A DNA stretch of 64,000 nt from Pedococcus aerophilus (GCF_039532215.1 NZ_BAAARN010000004.1:222261-286260), one strand, 5' to 3'. Positions 16,310 through 25,513 are shown, counted from the first letter of the stretch. The notes: generated by a model from the letters alone, not told the origin. Numbers and translations are program-made.

Positions 16310-18946
16310 TCAGAGGCGGCGGAACGCGGTCGTGAGGACGACGGGTTCGCCGGCCTCGTCGGAGGCGTCGAGGTCGACGGTCGCCTCGATGACCCAGTCG
16401 TGGTCGCCCTCGGGGTCCTCGAGGGTCTGGCGGGCCAGCCAGAGGCGGTGGTCGCCCTCGGGCTCGTTCTCGCCGGGCGCGGGACCGGTGGTGGTGGAGA
16501 GGTGCAGCAGGCCCGGACCTCGGGCAGCGCCGTCGGTGCCGATGGTGTCGTGCTCGGCGTAGTAGGCACCGAGGGCCTCGTCCCAGGCCGCCTCGTCCAT
16601 GATCGCGTGGCGCGGCGGCTCGGGAATCGACGCCGCCGCCTCCTCGAGGGCGGCCAGGTCGCGGAACCTGTCGCGTGATGCGAGTTCGACGCGACGGAAC
16701 ATCGCGTTGCGCACCATGACGCGGAAAGCCTTCTCGTTGAACGTGATCGGTCGCCCCGCGCGCGTCCCGCCGTGCGCGGCGAGTCGCTCGAGCTCGTCGA
16801 GCCGGGCGTTCGCGTCGGGGTCGGTCAGCGCCTCCCACTCGTCGAGCAGCGAGGAGTCGGTCTGGCGGACGGTCTCCCCGAGCCACTCGTGCAGGTCCTC
16901 GAAGGCTTCGCTGCGGTGGGCCTCCGGCACCGTCTGGCGCAGGGTCCGGTAGGCGTCGGTGAGGTAGCGCAGCACCAGGCCCTCGGAGCGTGCGAGCTGG
17001 TAGTACGACACGAACTCCGTGAACGTCATGGCGCGCTCGTACATGTCACGCACCACCGACTTGGGCGACAGCGCGGACTCCGACACCCAGGGGTGGCTCT
17101 GCCGGAAGATCTCGAACGTCGCGTCCAGCAGCTCGGCCAACGGCTTGGGCCAGGAGACGTCCTCGAGCAGCTGCATCCGCTCCTCGTACTCGACGCCGTC
17201 GGCCTTCATCTCGCCGACGGCCTCGCCGCGCGCCTTGTACTGCTGCTGCATGAGGATCTGCCGGGGGTCGTCGAGGATCGCCTCGATGACCGAGACGATG
17301 TCGAGGGCGTGCGTCGGAGACTCGGGATCGAGGACGTCCAGGGCCGCCAGGGCCAGCGGTGCCAACGGCTGGTTCAGGGCGAAGTCGTCGGCGAGCTCCT
17401 CGCGGACGGCGATGGTGCGGCCGTCGGAGCCGGGCGGGTCCACGCGGTGCAGGACGCCCGTGTCGAGCAGGCTGCGGCCGAGGGTGATGGCACGGCGGGC
17501 GAGCCGGGCCTGGTTGCGCGGTGACTCGTGGTTGTCGCGGATCAGCTTGGCGAGCGCGGTCACCGGGTCACCGGGGCGCTGGACGAGGTTGAGGATCATC
17601 GAGTGGTCGACCCGCATCCGGGACACGAGCGGCTCGGGGTCGGCCGCGACGAGCTTGTCGTAGGTCTGCTCGGTCCATGAGACCTCGCCGTCGGCGGGCT
17701 TGCGGCGCTGGACCTTGCGCCGCTTCTTGGGGTCGTCGCCGGCCTTGGCGAGGTTCTTCTCGTTCTCGATGATGTGCTCTGGGGCCTGGACGACGACCGA
17801 GCCGCTCGTGTCGTAGCCCGCCCGACCCGCGCGCCCGGCGATCTGGTGGAACTCGCGCGCCTTGAGGATCCGCTGGCGCGAGCCGTCGAACTTCACCAGC
17901 CCGGTGAACAGCACCGTCCGGATCGGCACGTTGATGCCGACCCCGAGGGTGTCGGTGCCGCAGATGACCTTGAGCAGTCCGTCCTGCGCGAGCTGCTCCA
18001 CGAGCCGGCGGTAGCGCGGCAGCATCCCGGCGTGGTGGACGCCGATCCCCGCACGCACGAGGCGGGACAACGTCTTTCCGAACCCTGCGGTGAAGCGGAA
18101 CCCGGCGATCCGCTCGGCGATCGCCTCCTTGTCGGCCTTCAGCGCCGACTTCATTCCGATGAGCGCCTGCGCCTGCTCCAGCGCCGACACCTGGGTGAAG
18201 TGGACGATGTAGACCGGCGACTGGTGGGTCGTCAGCAGCTCCTCGATCGTCTCGGGCAGCGGCGTCATCGCCCACGAGAAGCTCAGCGGGATCGGTCGCT
18301 CCGTGCCCGTCACCAGAGCCGTCGAGCGGCCGTTGCGCCGGGTCAGGTCCTCGGCGAGCTCGGTCATGTCGCCGAGGGTCGCCGACATGAGGAGGAACTG
18401 CGCCTGCGGCAGCTCGAGCAGCGGCACCTGCCACGCCCACCCGCGGTCGGGCTCGGCGTAGTAGTGGAACTCATCCATGACGACCAGCCCCACATCGGCG
18501 TCCTTGCCCTCGCGCAGCGCGATGTTGGCGAGGATCTCCGCGGTGCAGCAGATGATCGGGGCATCGGGGTTCACGGACGCGTCACCGGTGAGCATCCCGA
18601 CCTCGGAGGCCCCGAACACCTCGCACAGCGCGAAGAACTTCTCGCTCACCAGGGCCTTGATCGGCGCTGTGTAGAAGCTCACCCGGTCCTCGGCGAGCGC
18701 GGCGAAGTGCGCGCCCGTGGCGACGAGCGACTTGCCGGAGCCGGTCGGCGTCGACAGCACGACGTTCTCCCCGGCCAGCAGGGAGATCAGCGCCTCGTCC
18801 TGGTGGGGGTAGAGCGGGAGCCCGCGCTGCGCCGCCCAGGTGGAGAACGCGTCATACGCCTCCTCGGGTCCGGCCGCGGCACCGTCGAGGAGGTCGGGCA
18901 GGGAGGGGGCGGCGGCTACCGTGGGATCGGCGGGGTCGGTGCTCAT
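16310..18946 (-). CDS. DEAD/DEAH-box RNA helicase with DUF3516 C-terminal domain
   Basis: An 878-aa Ski2-like SF2 helicase. Motif I TPTGSGKS, motif II DEFHYY (DEVH-type variant), motif III SATLG and motif VI QIAGRAGRAG are all present. Residues beyond about 500 match the DUF3516 region found in actinobacterial Ski2-like helicases. It probably unwinds structured RNA in RNA decay or maturation. ATG 18946 is the start. A Lys/Arg-rich insertion (KKRRKVQRRK) lies in the C-terminal half of the helicase core. The 5' end is 82 nt from the divergent GNAT gene. Confidence 0.88.
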   Translation of the reverse strand: MSTDPADPTVAAAPSLPDLLDGAAAGPEEAYDAFSTWAAQRGLPLYPHQDEALISLLAGENVVLSTPTGSGKSLVATGAHFAALAEDRVSFYTAPIKALVSEKFFALCEVFGASEVGMLTGDASVNPDAPIICCTAEILANIALREGKDADVGLVVMDEFHYYAEPDRGWAWQVPLLELPQAQFLLMSATLGDMTELAEDLTRRNGRSTALVTGTERPIPLSFSWAMTPLPETIEELLTTHQSPVYIVHFTQVSALEQAQALIGMKSALKADKEAIAERIAGFRFTAGFGKTLSRLVRAGIGVHHAGMLPRYRRLVEQLAQDGLLKVICGTDTLGVGINVPIRTVLFTGLVKFDGSRQRILKAREFHQIAGRAGRAGYDTSGSVVVQAPEHIIENEKNLAKAGDDPKKRRKVQRRKPADGEVSWTEQTYDKLVAADPEPLVSRMRVDHSMILNLVQRPGDPVTALAKLIRDNHESPRNQARLARRAITLGRSLLDTGVLHRVDPPGSDGRTIAVREELADDFALNQPLAPLALAALDVLDPESPTHALDIVSVIEAILDDPRQILMQQQYKARGEAVGEMKADGVEYEERMQLLEDVSWPKPLAELLDATFEIFRQSHPWVSESALSPKSVVRDMYERAMTFTEFVSYYQLARSEGLVLRYLTDAYRTLRQTVPEAHRSEAFEDLHEWLGETVRQTDSSLLDEWEALTDPDANARLDELERLAAHGGTRAGRPITFNEKAFRVMVRNAMFRRVELASRDRFRDLAALEEAAASIPEPPRHAIMDEAAWDEALGAYYAEHDTIGTDGAARGPGLLHLSTTTGPAPGENEPEGDHRLWLARQTLEDPEGDHDWVIEATVDLDASDEAGEPVVLTTAFRRL

Positions 18947-19028
18947 CACCGCCCATCCTCGCAGGCCCGGAACTTGCCTGGACCTCGGCCGGGCCCACCG
19001 TGTCGGCGGGCCGTGCTTGGCTGGTGCC

Positions 19029-20078
19029 ATGGCCTTCGAGACCACCACCGCACGGCTGCGGTTGCGGCGCCCGACCGAGGCGGACCGCGCCTTCCACTCC
19101 GCCGTGCACAGCGACCCGCGCCTCCACACCCACGCACCGCACGTGCTCGGCACCCCCGGGACCAACGCGAAGTTCTTCACGTCGATCCTGGCCCATTGGC
19201 AGGACCAGAACTTCGGCTACTGGGTGGCCGAGGACCTCGAGACCGGTGTGCCGCTGGGTTGGGTCGGCGTGAAGCAGCAGGACGGATACCTCAACCTCTA
19301 CTACCGCTTCACCCTCGAGGCGCAGGGCCGCGGCCTGGCTCGCGAGGCGGCCCGAGCGGCGGCGACGATGGCGACGCAGTGGCAGCCGCACGACCCCGTG
19401 CGCGCCCTGGTCAAGGACCACAACACCGCGTCCGTGCGGACGGCGGAGTCGGCCGGCTTCGTCCGGACCGGGGAGCGAGTCGTGCTCCCCGACGACCTCC
19501 CCGACGAACCCGCCTCGGCGGTGTTCGAGGCGCCACGGGTGACGCGGGTCGACGCGCTGAACGAGACGGTGCGCCGCGAGGTGCTTGCCCTGTGGACCGC
19601 CGTGAACGACGCCGGGGGAGCGGTCGGCTTCCTGCCCGGTGCCCCGGTCGAGCGGGTGGCGGAGGCGCTCACCGCGCACGAACGGCAGATGGGGGCGGGT
19701 GACGCGGTGGCGGGGGCGCTGCGCGAGCCGGACGGCACGCTCGTGGGCTGGGCGTGGTGGGTCAGGACGCCCAACCCCCTGCTGCACCACGGCCGCTGGC
19801 TCTACCGCGTGATGGTCGACCCCACGCGGCAACGCCGCGGTCTGGGCCTGCTGCTCATGGCCGGGATGCACCGGATCGCGCGCGAGGACGACGTCGAGCT
19901 GCTCCAGCTCGGCGTGCGCAGCGGCTCGGGGGCGAGCGACTTCTACGCGCAGTGCGGCTACACCGAGGTCGGGCGCATCCCGGGGGCGATCCGGGTCGCC
20001 CCGGGCGACGACCGTGATGACGTCACCATGGCCCGCCGCGTCGACGGCGCACCGCTGCGACCGCACGGCGGCACCTGA
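19029..20078 (+). CDS. Tandem GNAT acetyltransferase (two GNAT domains)
   Basis: A 349-aa fusion of two GNAT domains. The first (about residues 1-160) is RimJ/RimL-like: TARLRLRRPTEAD, GRGLAREAA as the CoA loop, then DHNTASVRTAESAGF. The second (about 180-349) carries VMVDPTRQRRGLGLLLMAG as its CoA loop and DFYAQCGYTEVGRIPG at the end. The first domain looks like a ribosomal-protein or small-amine acetyltransferase; the substrates are not known. The start ATG 19029 gives the RimL-like N terminus. The gene is followed by dinG after 66 nt. Confidence 0.82.
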   Translation: MAFETTTARLRLRRPTEADRAFHSAVHSDPRLHTHAPHVLGTPGTNAKFFTSILAHWQDQNFGYWVAEDLETGVPLGWVGVKQQDGYLNLYYRFTLEAQGRGLAREAARAAATMATQWQPHDPVRALVKDHNTASVRTAESAGFVRTGERVVLPDDLPDEPASAVFEAPRVTRVDALNETVRREVLALWTAVNDAGGAVGFLPGAPVERVAEALTAHERQMGAGDAVAGALREPDGTLVGWAWWVRTPNPLLHHGRWLYRVMVDPTRQRRGLGLLLMAGMHRIAREDDVELLQLGVRSGSGASDFYAQCGYTEVGRIPGAIRVAPGDDRDDVTMARRVDGAPLRPHGGT

Positions 20079-20132
20079 CCGGGGCCCGGTGAGCCCTGGG
20101 GACGGTTGACACCGGGGGCCGGCCGCACGGCA

Positions 20133-20144
20133 TACCCTGTCCCG
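20133..20144 (+). promoter_or_regulatory. Leaderless-type -10 (TACCCT) for dinG
   Basis: TACCCT at 20133-20138 ends 6 nt before GTG 20145; it overlaps a CGGCATAC copy (20128-20135). A TTGACA is present at 20106-20111, but the 21-nt spacer is too long for a standard -35. Confidence 0.5.
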
Positions 20145-22427
20145 GTGGCTTCCCTCGACGAACTCCTGCACGCCGCCGTCCAGGGAGTGGGTGGGGTCAA
20201 GCGCCCCGGCCAGGTCGAGATGGCGCACGCGGTCGCGGACGCGATCACCAAGGACGAGCACCTGCTCGTCCAGGCCGGCACGGGCACCGGCAAGTCCCTC
20301 GCCTACCTGATCCCAGCGGTCATGCACGCCCAGAAGACCGGCAAGCCCGCCGTCATCGCCACGGCGACGCTCGCCCTGCAGGCCCAGATCGTCGACCGCG
20401 ACATGCCGCGCCTCGCCGAGGCGATCACGCCGATCCTCGGGCGCCGACCGACCTACGGCCTGGTCAAGGGCCGGCGCAACTACCTGTGCGCGCACAAGCT
20501 GGAGGGCGGCTTCCCCGACGAGGAGGAGGGGCTGTTCGGCGTCGGCGAGGTCGACAAGGCGGCCTCGCGCCTCGGGCAGGAGGTCGTGCGCCTTCGTGAG
20601 TGGGCCGACACCACCGAGTCCGGCGACCGCGACGAGCTCGTCCCCGGTGTGAGCGAGCGGGCCTGGCGACAGGTGTCCGTGAGTGCGCACGAGTGCATGG
20701 GCAGCAAGTGCCCGGCGTTCGCCGACTGCTTCGTGGAGCGCTCGCGCGAGGCCGCCAAGGAGTGCGACGTCATCGTCACGAACCACTCCTTCATGGCGAT
20801 CGACTCCTTCGAGGGCCGCCAGATGCTGCCCGAGCACGACGTCCTGGTGGTGGACGAGGGCCACGAGCTCGTCGACCGGGTCACCTCGACGATCACCGAC
20901 GAGCTCACCGGCCCGATGGTCACGGCTGCTGCCAAGCGCGCCGGCCGGATGGCCGACTCCGCCGAGACCGTCGACGACGCGGCCGACTTCCTGGCCGGCG
21001 TCCTCGACGAGCTGCCCGAGGGCAAGCTCGGCGGCATCCCCGACTCGCTGGCCATGGCGCTGGCGCGCGTCCGTGACACCTCCCGCCAGGTGATGACCGA
21101 GCTCAAGCCCGAGAAGGGTGTCGAGGCCGACGGCGCCCGCAAGGTCGCGCAGGCCGCGATCGAGGAGGTCTTCGAGAACTCCTCCCGCATCCTCGAGGAG
21201 CGCGACCTCGACGTCGTCTGGCTCAACCGCGACCCGAGGCGCGGGTCGGTGCTCCGGGTGGCTCCGATGAGTGTCGCGATGTTGTTGCGGGACAAGGTGT
21301 TCGGTGACCGCACCGTCGTCATGACCTCGGCCACGCTCGAGCTCGGCGGCACGTTCGACGCGGTGGCCGGGACGATGGGGCTGCGTGGCGAGGGGGCGCC
21401 CGAGTGGCGCGGCCTCGACGTCGGCAGCCCGTTCGACTACCCCCAGCAGGCCATCGCCTACGTCGCCCAGCACCTCCCCGCGCCGGGTCGCGACGGCATC
21501 AGCGACGCGACCCTCGACGAGATCGAGGCCCTCATCCGGGCCTCCGGCGGCCGGGCGCTCGGCCTGTTCTCGTCCATGCGCGCGGCGCGCGACGCGACCG
21601 AGGCGATGCGCGAGCGGTTCGACGGCGAGATCGGGTTCCTCTGCCAGGGCGAGGACCAGATCACCACGCTCGTGCGGCAGTTCGCCAAGGACCCGAAGAC
21701 CTGCCTGTTCGGCACACTGACCCTCTGGCAGGGCGTGGACGTGCCGGGGTCGAGCTGCCAGCTCGTCATCATCGACCGGATCCCGTTCCCGCGACCCGAC
21801 GACCCGCTGTCCTCGGCCCGCGCCCAGGCCATCGCCCGCATGGGTGGCAACGGGTTCATGGCGGTCTCCGCCACCCACGCGGCCCTGCGGCTCGCGCAGG
21901 GAGCCGGCCGCCTCATCCGCCGGGCGGACGACCGCGGCGTCGTCGCCTTCCTCGACTCCCGCATGATCACGGCGCGATATGCCGGGTTCCTCCAGAAGTC
22001 GCTCCCGCCGTTCTGGCCGACCACCGACCGCGACCGGGTGCTGGCGGCCCTCAAGCGGCTCGACGAGACGGCTGCCCCGCCGCTGACCGTCCACGAGCCC
22101 GCGCTGCGCGGGGCGACGGGTGCGGTCATCGGGACGACGATGGGCCGCACCGGCGAGGACGCCGCAGAGCACCCGCGTCCCGCCGAACCCGCTGCCGACC
22201 CACGACCGGTCGCGCAGGACCCGCCACCCGCGGACACCTCCAGGACCGCTGTGACGCAGGGCCATGCGTGGACGCCGGAGTCCGACGAGGAGCTGCGCGA
22301 CGGGGTCGAGCTGGGCCTGGACCTCGCCGAGCTCGCCGAGAGCCTCGAGCTGCCCGAGGACGTCATCGCGGCCCGTCTCAAGGGCCTCGGCCTCGAGACC
22401 GGTGCCGCCGCCATGCAGTTCGAGTAG
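20145..22427 (+). CDS. dinG: DinG/XPD-family ATP-dependent DNA helicase
   Basis: A 760-aa SF2 helicase. Motif I GTGTGKS is near residue 45. Four cysteines (NYLCAHK, then HECMGSKC and DC) sit at the positions of the [4Fe-4S] cluster of DinG/XPD enzymes. Motif II is VVDEGHE (DEGH box) and motif V-like LWQGVDVPG follows. It is a 5'-3' helicase for R-loop and replication-conflict resolution. No LexA box is seen, so it is not obviously SOS-controlled here. The tail (about 60 residues with TPESDEELRDGVELG) is a lineage-specific extension resembling a small helical module. GTG 20145 is chosen from the leaderless-type promoter. Confidence 0.9.
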   Translation: MASLDELLHAAVQGVGGVKRPGQVEMAHAVADAITKDEHLLVQAGTGTGKSLAYLIPAVMHAQKTGKPAVIATATLALQAQIVDRDMPRLAEAITPILGRRPTYGLVKGRRNYLCAHKLEGGFPDEEEGLFGVGEVDKAASRLGQEVVRLREWADTTESGDRDELVPGVSERAWRQVSVSAHECMGSKCPAFADCFVERSREAAKECDVIVTNHSFMAIDSFEGRQMLPEHDVLVVDEGHELVDRVTSTITDELTGPMVTAAAKRAGRMADSAETVDDAADFLAGVLDELPEGKLGGIPDSLAMALARVRDTSRQVMTELKPEKGVEADGARKVAQAAIEEVFENSSRILEERDLDVVWLNRDPRRGSVLRVAPMSVAMLLRDKVFGDRTVVMTSATLELGGTFDAVAGTMGLRGEGAPEWRGLDVGSPFDYPQQAIAYVAQHLPAPGRDGISDATLDEIEALIRASGGRALGLFSSMRAARDATEAMRERFDGEIGFLCQGEDQITTLVRQFAKDPKTCLFGTLTLWQGVDVPGSSCQLVIIDRIPFPRPDDPLSSARAQAIARMGGNGFMAVSATHAALRLAQGAGRLIRRADDRGVVAFLDSRMITARYAGFLQKSLPPFWPTTDRDRVLAALKRLDETAAPPLTVHEPALRGATGAVIGTTMGRTGEDAAEHPRPAEPAADPRPVAQDPPPADTSRTAVTQGHAWTPESDEELRDGVELGLDLAELAESLELPEDVIAARLKGLGLETGAAAMQFE

Positions 22428-22443
22428 GGCCGGGCCCTGCGCG

Positions 22444-22962
22444 TCAGTCGAGGTACAGCGTGAACTCCCCGGGCGCGCCGTAGAACTCGATCCAGCCACT
22501 CCACTCCTCGTCACCGTCCACGGTGCCGTGGCAGTCGGCCGCCGAGCCCTCGTCGAGCCTCAGCACCGTCTGGCACTGCACGCCGCCGGGCTCCACCTCG
22601 GCGCCGTCCAACAGGAGGCTGTCGACCACGGCGTACGCGATCCGGTCGCCCGAGAGCTGCTGCCCGACCACCGCGCCCGGCACCGTGCCGTCGTACTCGC
22701 CGTAGCCGCCCGCGAAGTCCGAGGGGTCACCGCCGAACCCTCCGGCCCCGAACGGCACGAGCAGGGCGACCACGGCGACCGCCAGGGCGACCAGGGCCAC
22801 GAGCAGCGCGCCCCCGGCGAGCCAGAGCGGCAGGCTGCTCCCGCGCTGAACGCCGGTCTGGGGGAGGACGGCGTGCTGTTGGTGACCCCCCGTCGGGTGC
22901 TGGCCCGTCGTCGGGGTCGCCCAGACGCCGGGGGGAGTGGGCGGGGAAGGGGGCTGGCTCAT
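22444..22962 (-). CDS. Single-pass membrane protein with DUF4333-like domain
   Basis: A 172-aa protein. A Pro/Gln-rich cytosolic N terminus (about 45 residues) precedes one strong helix (LWLAGGALLVALVALAVAVV) and an extracytoplasmic domain with two cysteines (VQCQTVLRLDEG and ADCHGTVDG), the pattern of DUF4333, a small actinobacterial fold with one disulfide. The function is unknown. The ATG at 22962 has a good ribosome-binding site (AAGGAACG). It is convergent with dinG (16 nt gap). Confidence 0.65.
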   Translation of the reverse strand: MSQPPSPPTPPGVWATPTTGQHPTGGHQQHAVLPQTGVQRGSSLPLWLAGGALLVALVALAVAVVALLVPFGAGGFGGDPSDFAGGYGEYDGTVPGAVVGQQLSGDRIAYAVVDSLLLDGAEVEPGGVQCQTVLRLDEGSAADCHGTVDGDEEWSGWIEFYGAPGEFTLYLD

Positions 22963-23063
22963 AGTTCGTTCCTTGCAGGCGGCGGAGCCGACAGGGTGCC
23001 ACGCGCGGTGATCCGGGCAGGCAGGTTTCAGGAGGTTCCGGACGTTGGTACCGGTCCAGCCGC

Positions 23064-23414
23064 TCAGCCGGAGGTGCGGTCGAGCAGTTGCAGCAGGTCG
23101 TGCGCAGCGAGCTCGACCTCCTTGTGCCGCCACTCCGACGCGCGGTAGACGCAGGCGATGAGGGCGCTGCGGTGCACCCGCCGAAAGTCCCCGACGGCGA
23201 AGGCGAACCGCCCCTTCGTCTCGTCGGTGGCGCCCCCGGTGAGCCCGAGGTGCCACGCGCCGTACGCCTCCCAGTCGTGCTTCTCGAGGTAGGCGTTCTG
23301 GGCCTCGGCGTCGGGCTGGACGTCGCCCCACGAGCTGTCGAGGACGTACTGCTTCGCCTCGATCAACCTCGTGACGTGCTCGACGGCTGCAGAGTTCACC
23401 GTGTACTTCGCCAT
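23064..23414 (-). CDS. Conserved actinobacterial protein of unknown function
   Basis: A 116-aa soluble protein, rich in charged and aromatic residues (AKQYVLDSSWGDVQP, DWEAYGAWHLGL, FRRVHRSALIACVYR, EWRHKEVELAAHDLL). I recognise it as a type widespread in actinobacteria but know of no function or fold assignment. It has no membrane segment or signal. Its start lies only 18 nt from the divergent XdhC-like gene, and the two appear to share one -10 element. The unrelated sizes and strands give no functional clue. Confidence 0.8.
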   Translation of the reverse strand: MAKYTVNSAAVEHVTRLIEAKQYVLDSSWGDVQPDAEAQNAYLEKHDWEAYGAWHLGLTGGATDETKGRFAFAVGDFRRVHRSALIACVYRASEWRHKEVELAAHDLLQLLDRTSG

Positions 23415-23432
23415 ACGGGTGATACTGGCCCC
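23415..23432. promoter_or_regulatory. Shared divergent leaderless promoter (GATACTG)
   Basis: In only 18 nt between two start codons, + strand GATACT (23421-23426) ends 6 nt before ATG 23433, and minus-strand CAGTAT (23427-23422) ends 7 nt before ATG 23414. The same seven bases can act as a -10 in both directions. Confidence 0.5.
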
Positions 23433-23912
23433 ATGGATGGCTCCCCGCACCTGCTGCTCGTCGGAGACGGACCGGTCGTCGAGGCCCTCGAGGCGCTGTG
23501 CGTCCCGCTCGGCTGGATCACCACGGTGTCGTCCGAGCAGGTGGCGGTCGACCCGGCTTTCGACGCGGTCGTCGTCACCAGCCACCACGAGGGCGTGGAC
23601 GGACCGGTGCTGCGCGACGCGCTCGCGGCGGGCACGGCATACGTCGGCGCCATGGGCTCGCGCAAGACCCAGGCGCGGCGCCGCGAGTGGCTGCTGGCCC
23701 ACGACGTGTCCGAGGAGGCGCTCGCCACCCTGCACGCGCCGATCGGGCTCGACATCGGTGCCCAGGCGCCGGGGGAGATCGCCGTCGCGGTCCTGGCCGA
23801 GGTGGTGTCGGTATGGCGCGGCGCAGCCGCCGCCGTCACGTCGGTGTCCGACCGCGGTGGGGCGATCCACCCCGACCTGGCTCCCGGCGAGGCCTACTGC
23901 CCAGGCGGCTGA
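23433..23912 (+). CDS. XdhC-type Rossmann-domain protein
   Basis: A 159-aa protein corresponding to the C-terminal Rossmann domain of XdhC/CoxI. It begins with HLLLVGDGPVVEAL, has AYVGAMGSRKTQARRREWL in the middle, the most characteristic segment of XdhC_C, and ends with PIGLDIGAQAPGEIAVAVLAEV. Full XdhC proteins insert sulfurated molybdopterin into xanthine dehydrogenase; the N-terminal XdhC_CoxI domain is missing here and no molybdoenzyme genes are nearby. A stand-alone nucleotide-binding role is possible. Confidence 0.8.
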   Translation: MDGSPHLLLVGDGPVVEALEALCVPLGWITTVSSEQVAVDPAFDAVVVTSHHEGVDGPVLRDALAAGTAYVGAMGSRKTQARRREWLLAHDVSEEALATLHAPIGLDIGAQAPGEIAVAVLAEVVSVWRGAAAAVTSVSDRGGAIHPDLAPGEAYCPGG

Positions 23913-23961
23913 TGCGCCACGCAGCGAGGGTGGTGTCGCTGCCGCGTGGGAGGGTGGTCCC

Positions 23962-24933
23962 GTGACCACCACTGCGACGTCCGTGCCGCCGCTCGTGCTC
24001 ATCACCGGCCCGGAGCAGGTCATCGCCGACCGTGCGCTGAGCTCGACCCTGGACGAGCTCCGGCAGGCCGATCCCGAGCTCGAGGTCGTCCGCCTCGACG
24101 CGGCGACCTACGAGGCCGGCTCCCTGGCCATGCACGCGAGCCCCTCCCTGTTCGGCGGGTCCAAGGCGATCGTCGTGCACGACCTCGACGAGGCGCCCGA
24201 CGAGCTGCAGCTCGACCTGCTCGCGTTCCTCGCGGCGCCCGAGCCCGACGTCACCCTCGTGGTCACCCACAAGTCGGGACAGCGCGGCAAGAAGGTGCTC
24301 GACACCATCAAGAAGGCGCAGTCCCGGGTCATCGAGGCGCCGGCGATCAAGTCCGACCGCGACAAGGCGGAGTTCGCGACCCACGAGTTCCGGCGGGCGG
24401 GCCGCAAGGCCACTCCCGACGCCGTCCGCGCGCTCATCGAGGCGGTGGGCAAGGACGTCCGCGAGCTGGCTGCCGCCTGCCAGCAGCTCGTCGCCGACAC
24501 CACCGGCACGATCGACGAGCAGCTCGTCGCGAAGTACCACGGGGGCAAGGTCGAGGCGACCGGCTTCCGGGTGGCCGACGCGGCTGTCGCCGGGAACGCG
24601 GGGGAGGCCCTGCGCCTGCTCCGCCACGCCATCGCCACCGGGGTGGACCCGGTCCCGATCGTGGCGGTGCTCGCCCAGCAGCTGCGCCAGCTCGTCAAGG
24701 TCGGCGCCGCCGGCCGGGGCCGCTCCGCCGACGTCGCCCGCGACCTCGGCATGGCGCCGTGGCAGGTGGACAAGGCCCGGCGCGGGCTGTCGGGGTGGGG
24801 GCCGGAGGGGCTCGCCGACTCGATCCAAGCGGTGGCGGCGGCCGACTTCGAGGTGAAGGGCGGCGGCCGGGACCCGGTCTACGCCGTCGAGCGTGCCATC
24901 CTGACGATCACCGCAGCCCGCCACGGACGCTGA
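23962..24933 (+). CDS. holA: DNA polymerase III subunit delta
   Basis: A 323-aa clamp-loader delta subunit. The N-terminal part (PPLVLITGPEQVIADRALS) replaces the P-loop of AAA+ relatives, SLFGGSKAIVVHDL is the next conserved block, and C-terminal FRVADAAVAGNAGEAL and APWQVDKARRGL fit the delta family. It opens the beta clamp for loading at primers. GTG 23962 follows a GGGAGGG ribosome-binding site. Position directly upstream of rpsT is the standard actinobacterial arrangement. Confidence 0.92.
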   Translation: MTTTATSVPPLVLITGPEQVIADRALSSTLDELRQADPELEVVRLDAATYEAGSLAMHASPSLFGGSKAIVVHDLDEAPDELQLDLLAFLAAPEPDVTLVVTHKSGQRGKKVLDTIKKAQSRVIEAPAIKSDRDKAEFATHEFRRAGRKATPDAVRALIEAVGKDVRELAAACQQLVADTTGTIDEQLVAKYHGGKVEATGFRVADAAVAGNAGEALRLLRHAIATGVDPVPIVAVLAQQLRQLVKVGAAGRGRSADVARDLGMAPWQVDKARRGLSGWGPEGLADSIQAVAAADFEVKGGGRDPVYAVERAILTITAARHGR

Positions 24934-25004
24934 CCCCCAACCGACCGCCACTGACCGCCGTTGGGTCCGACGGGCACGTTTTGGGGCTGGGGCCCTCGCG
25001 CTGG

Positions 25005-25149
25005 TAGATTTACCCGTCGCGTGCGCGCATGGTCGTGTGCGCATGCAAGCACCACCCAGAGCGTCTCAACCACGGGTGCCCCACGCCCGGTCCCGAGATG
25101 CTTCTGCCGCCCTCTAACGGCAACCACCGACCAACCAAGAGAGACACAC
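25005..25149 (+). promoter_or_regulatory. rpsT promoter and about 130-nt leader
   Basis: TAGATT at 25005-25010 is a good -10; TTGGGG at 24981-24986 with an 18-nt spacer is a weak -35. The start near 25017 gives a leader of roughly 130 nt, long for this window. It holds short direct repeats (GTGCGCGCATG/GTGCGCATGC at about 25021-25047) but no fold I can define with confidence. S20 autoregulates its own mRNA in enterobacteria; whether this leader does so is unknown. Confidence 0.4.
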
Positions 25150-25410
25150 GTGGCAAACATCAAGTCCCAGCTCAAGCGGATCAAGACGAACCGCACGGCG
25201 ACCGAGCGCAACAAGGCCGTCAAGAGCGAGCTCAAGACCTGGATCCGCAAGTTCCAGACGGCCGCTGCGGCGGGCGACAAGGACGCGGCCCAGCAGGCGC
25301 TCAAGGCTGCGTCGACCAAGCTCGACAAGGCCGTGAGCAAGGGCGTCATCCACGCCAACCAGGCCGCCAACAAGAAGTCGGCCATGGCGAAGAAGGCCAA
25401 CTCGATCTGA
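25150..25410 (+). CDS. rpsT: 30S ribosomal protein bS20
   Basis: An 86-aa, Lys/Ala-rich helical protein beginning [14 protein letters not shown] with the family's N-terminal pattern and ending [17 protein letters not shown]. It binds 16S rRNA in the 5' domain during early assembly. GTG 25150 follows AAGAGAG at a good distance. It is followed by a perfect 18-bp terminator hairpin. Confidence 0.97.
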   Translation: MANIKSQLKRIKTNRTATERNKAVKSELKTWIRKFQTAAAAGDKDAAQQALKAASTKLDKAVSKGVIHANQAANKKSAMAKKANSI

Positions 25411-25427
25411 TCGAGTCCCTGACATCT

Positions 25428-25467
25428 CGAAGGGGCCCGCTCACCTCACGGTGAGCGGGCCCCTTCG
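25428..25467 (+). terminator. Strong terminator hairpin after rpsT
   Basis: A perfect 18-bp stem (25428-25445 with 25450-25467) closes a 4-nt loop TCAC. There is no U tract, as is common in actinobacteria. It lies 18 nt after the rpsT stop. Confidence 0.9.
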
Positions 25468-25484
25468 TCGTCCCCACCGGAGTG

Positions 25485-25513
25485 CCCAGCCGACGGCGAC
25501 GAGACCGGCTGGG
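25485..25513 (-). terminator. Weak hairpin between rpsT and the convergent lysozyme gene
   Basis: CCCAGCCG (25485-25492) and CGGCTGGG (25506-25513) form an 8-bp stem with a 13-nt loop, 24 nt beyond the lysozyme stop. It may serve the minus-strand gene. Confidence 0.4.

Noticed and set aside
20106-20138. TTGACA with TACCCT as a standard -35/-10 for dinG
   Set aside because: The spacer would be 21 nt, outside the usual 16-19 nt range; only the TACCCT is used as evidence.
25017-25149. A structured regulatory leader of rpsT
   Set aside because: The direct repeats do not pair into a convincing stem, so I describe the leader but do not name a structure.
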